From the NCBI GenBank assembly GCA_000827205.1, contig KN832577.1, positions 500-56,382 on the forward strand: 55,883 nucleotides of DNA, written 5' to 3'. The position numbers and the translations under genes are program-made. Positions 55,190 through 55,883 of the stretch are shown here, in pieces. The notes under the pieces were generated by a model. That model ran no database searches, had not been told where the DNA came from, and saw only the letters and a list, made by a program, of their open reading frames with translations. Numbering within the stretch: the first letter of the stretch is position 1; every line of letters starts with the position of its first letter. Source of the DNA: Plicaturopsis crispa FD-325 SS-3. Its lineage: Eukaryota > Basidiomycota > Agaricomycetes > Amylocorticiales > Amylocorticiaceae.

Positions 55190-55883
55190 GCTCTAGCGTA
55201 GAGGTACTAGGGGAGAGGTATGTGAGATGTCAGGCGCCCGAGGCAAACGAGCCTCGGACGCCCGACTGCAAGCCTCTTGCGAACCTGCGACGGACCTCTC
55301 TTTCCGAGGATCGAGAGTAGACAGAAACTAGAGAAACACTAACACCTCAGACCCCTACTCGGCTTGCTATGAGCAGAGTGGTGGAGTCGATGAGGTTGTT
55401 TGAGTGGTAGTAAGATGATGATATTCCAAGTGATGAGCTGGCGCTCTACTGTCTAAAGTAAATAACATGTGCAAACAGCTCAGCCACTTTAGCAAAAACA
55501 TCGGAAATAAACAAATAAAAGCAAAATTGAAAAATAATGGCTGGTGGGTCAAGAGTACCATAAAGAAGGGAAATATGCCCGTTACAAAGCCCCCCTACTC
55601 TTGAGGTAGCAGCCAGGATGATGAGAAAAAGATCATAAAGGGCCAAATCAGCAAAGCAGAAAAAAAATCTGGCCTGAAGATGAGAAATAAAGAAAAATAG
55701 CTCGCCAAAGTTTTTTCCGCTCCAATAGATTGTACCCTGCCATGCATAAAGCACAGCGATGTGCATTCCTGCTCGGAATGGGCCAGGTCAGGATCATCCC
55801 TGCGCCATCCCTAATAATGCAGAGGCCCTCGAAGTCCGTGTGCATGAGATGGCGCAATAGGAGTGTCTTCCCTTGCTAGCCCA
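55190..55883. other. 3' flank of hAT copy 2, no gene
   Basis: A 12-bp-arm hairpin lies at 55233-55262 (GGCGCCCGAGGC, 6-base loop, GCCTCGGACGCC; 11 of 12 paired). The rest is AT-rich, and minus-strand frames at 55446-55857 are Phe/Leu-rich without a family match. Confidence 0.45.

Overview
This window looks like a transposon graveyard from the nuclear genome of an agaricomycete (mushroom-forming basidiomycete). The evidence is short GT-AG introns (about 45-65 bp) in every recognisable gene, together with protein families that are multiplied in Agaricomycetes: KDZ and Plavaka transposases, DUF6532, DUF6698 and several lineage-specific families without names. I cannot name the species. No retrotransposon, rRNA, tRNA or CRISPR array was recognised by eye. 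All family names come from remembered motifs, not from a search.

Layout from left to right. 0.4-0.8 kb: a degenerate repeat with an ATAGGGGC core. 1.77-6.02 kb: a decayed hAT element with imperfect terminal inverted repeats and a BED-finger transposase. 6.7-8.5 kb (-): a DUF6698-type gene, with a diverged inverted partial copy of its 5' region at 9.8-10.8 kb that ends at a 54-bp palindrome. 11.0-15.4 kb (-): a nearly full-length EnSpm/CACTA-like transposase with a 4-bp duplication frameshift. 15.85-17.83 kb: a non-autonomous element with CATCAG-type inverted termini. 17.83-19.89 kb (+): a 5'-truncated second copy of the CACTA-like transposase. 20.4-23.3 kb (-) and 24.2-27.2 kb (+): a divergent pair of lineage-specific proteins. 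The first is truncated. The second appears intact, with an AT-hook-like motif and a lysine-rich tail.

27.2-30.1 kb holds nothing I can name. 30.1-31.8 kb (+): a RhoGAP-domain pseudogene that has lost its arginine finger. 32.0-32.8 kb (-): a transposase fragment. 33.4-37.6 kb: a C/T-rich degenerate satellite with a 113-bp unit, apparently interrupted at 37.63-40.04 kb by a second CATCAG element and resuming at 40.0-41.0 kb. 41.08-41.72 kb (-): a small intact unknown gene. 42.0-43.6 kb: repeat-rich DNA related to the CATCAG elements. 43.6-44.0 kb (+): a broken DEP-domain fragment of an FlbA/RGS-type regulator, fused to a KDZ transposase remnant at 44.0-45.7 kb (-). 46.0-48.4 kb (-): an intact DUF6532 gene, divergent from a Plavaka transposase at 48.6-51.8 kb (+). 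Both lie between TAGC-rich sequences and may be one two-gene element. 52.7-55.2 kb (+): a second, different hAT transposase pseudogene.

Almost all genes here are transposases or lineage-specific genes that sit beside transposons. The transposases carry frameshifts, stops or truncations. Three of the accessory genes (DUF6532, the 24.2-kb gene and the 41.1-kb gene) read through without any break I can see. That contrast, and the recurring pairing of accessory gene with transposase, is the most interesting feature of the window.
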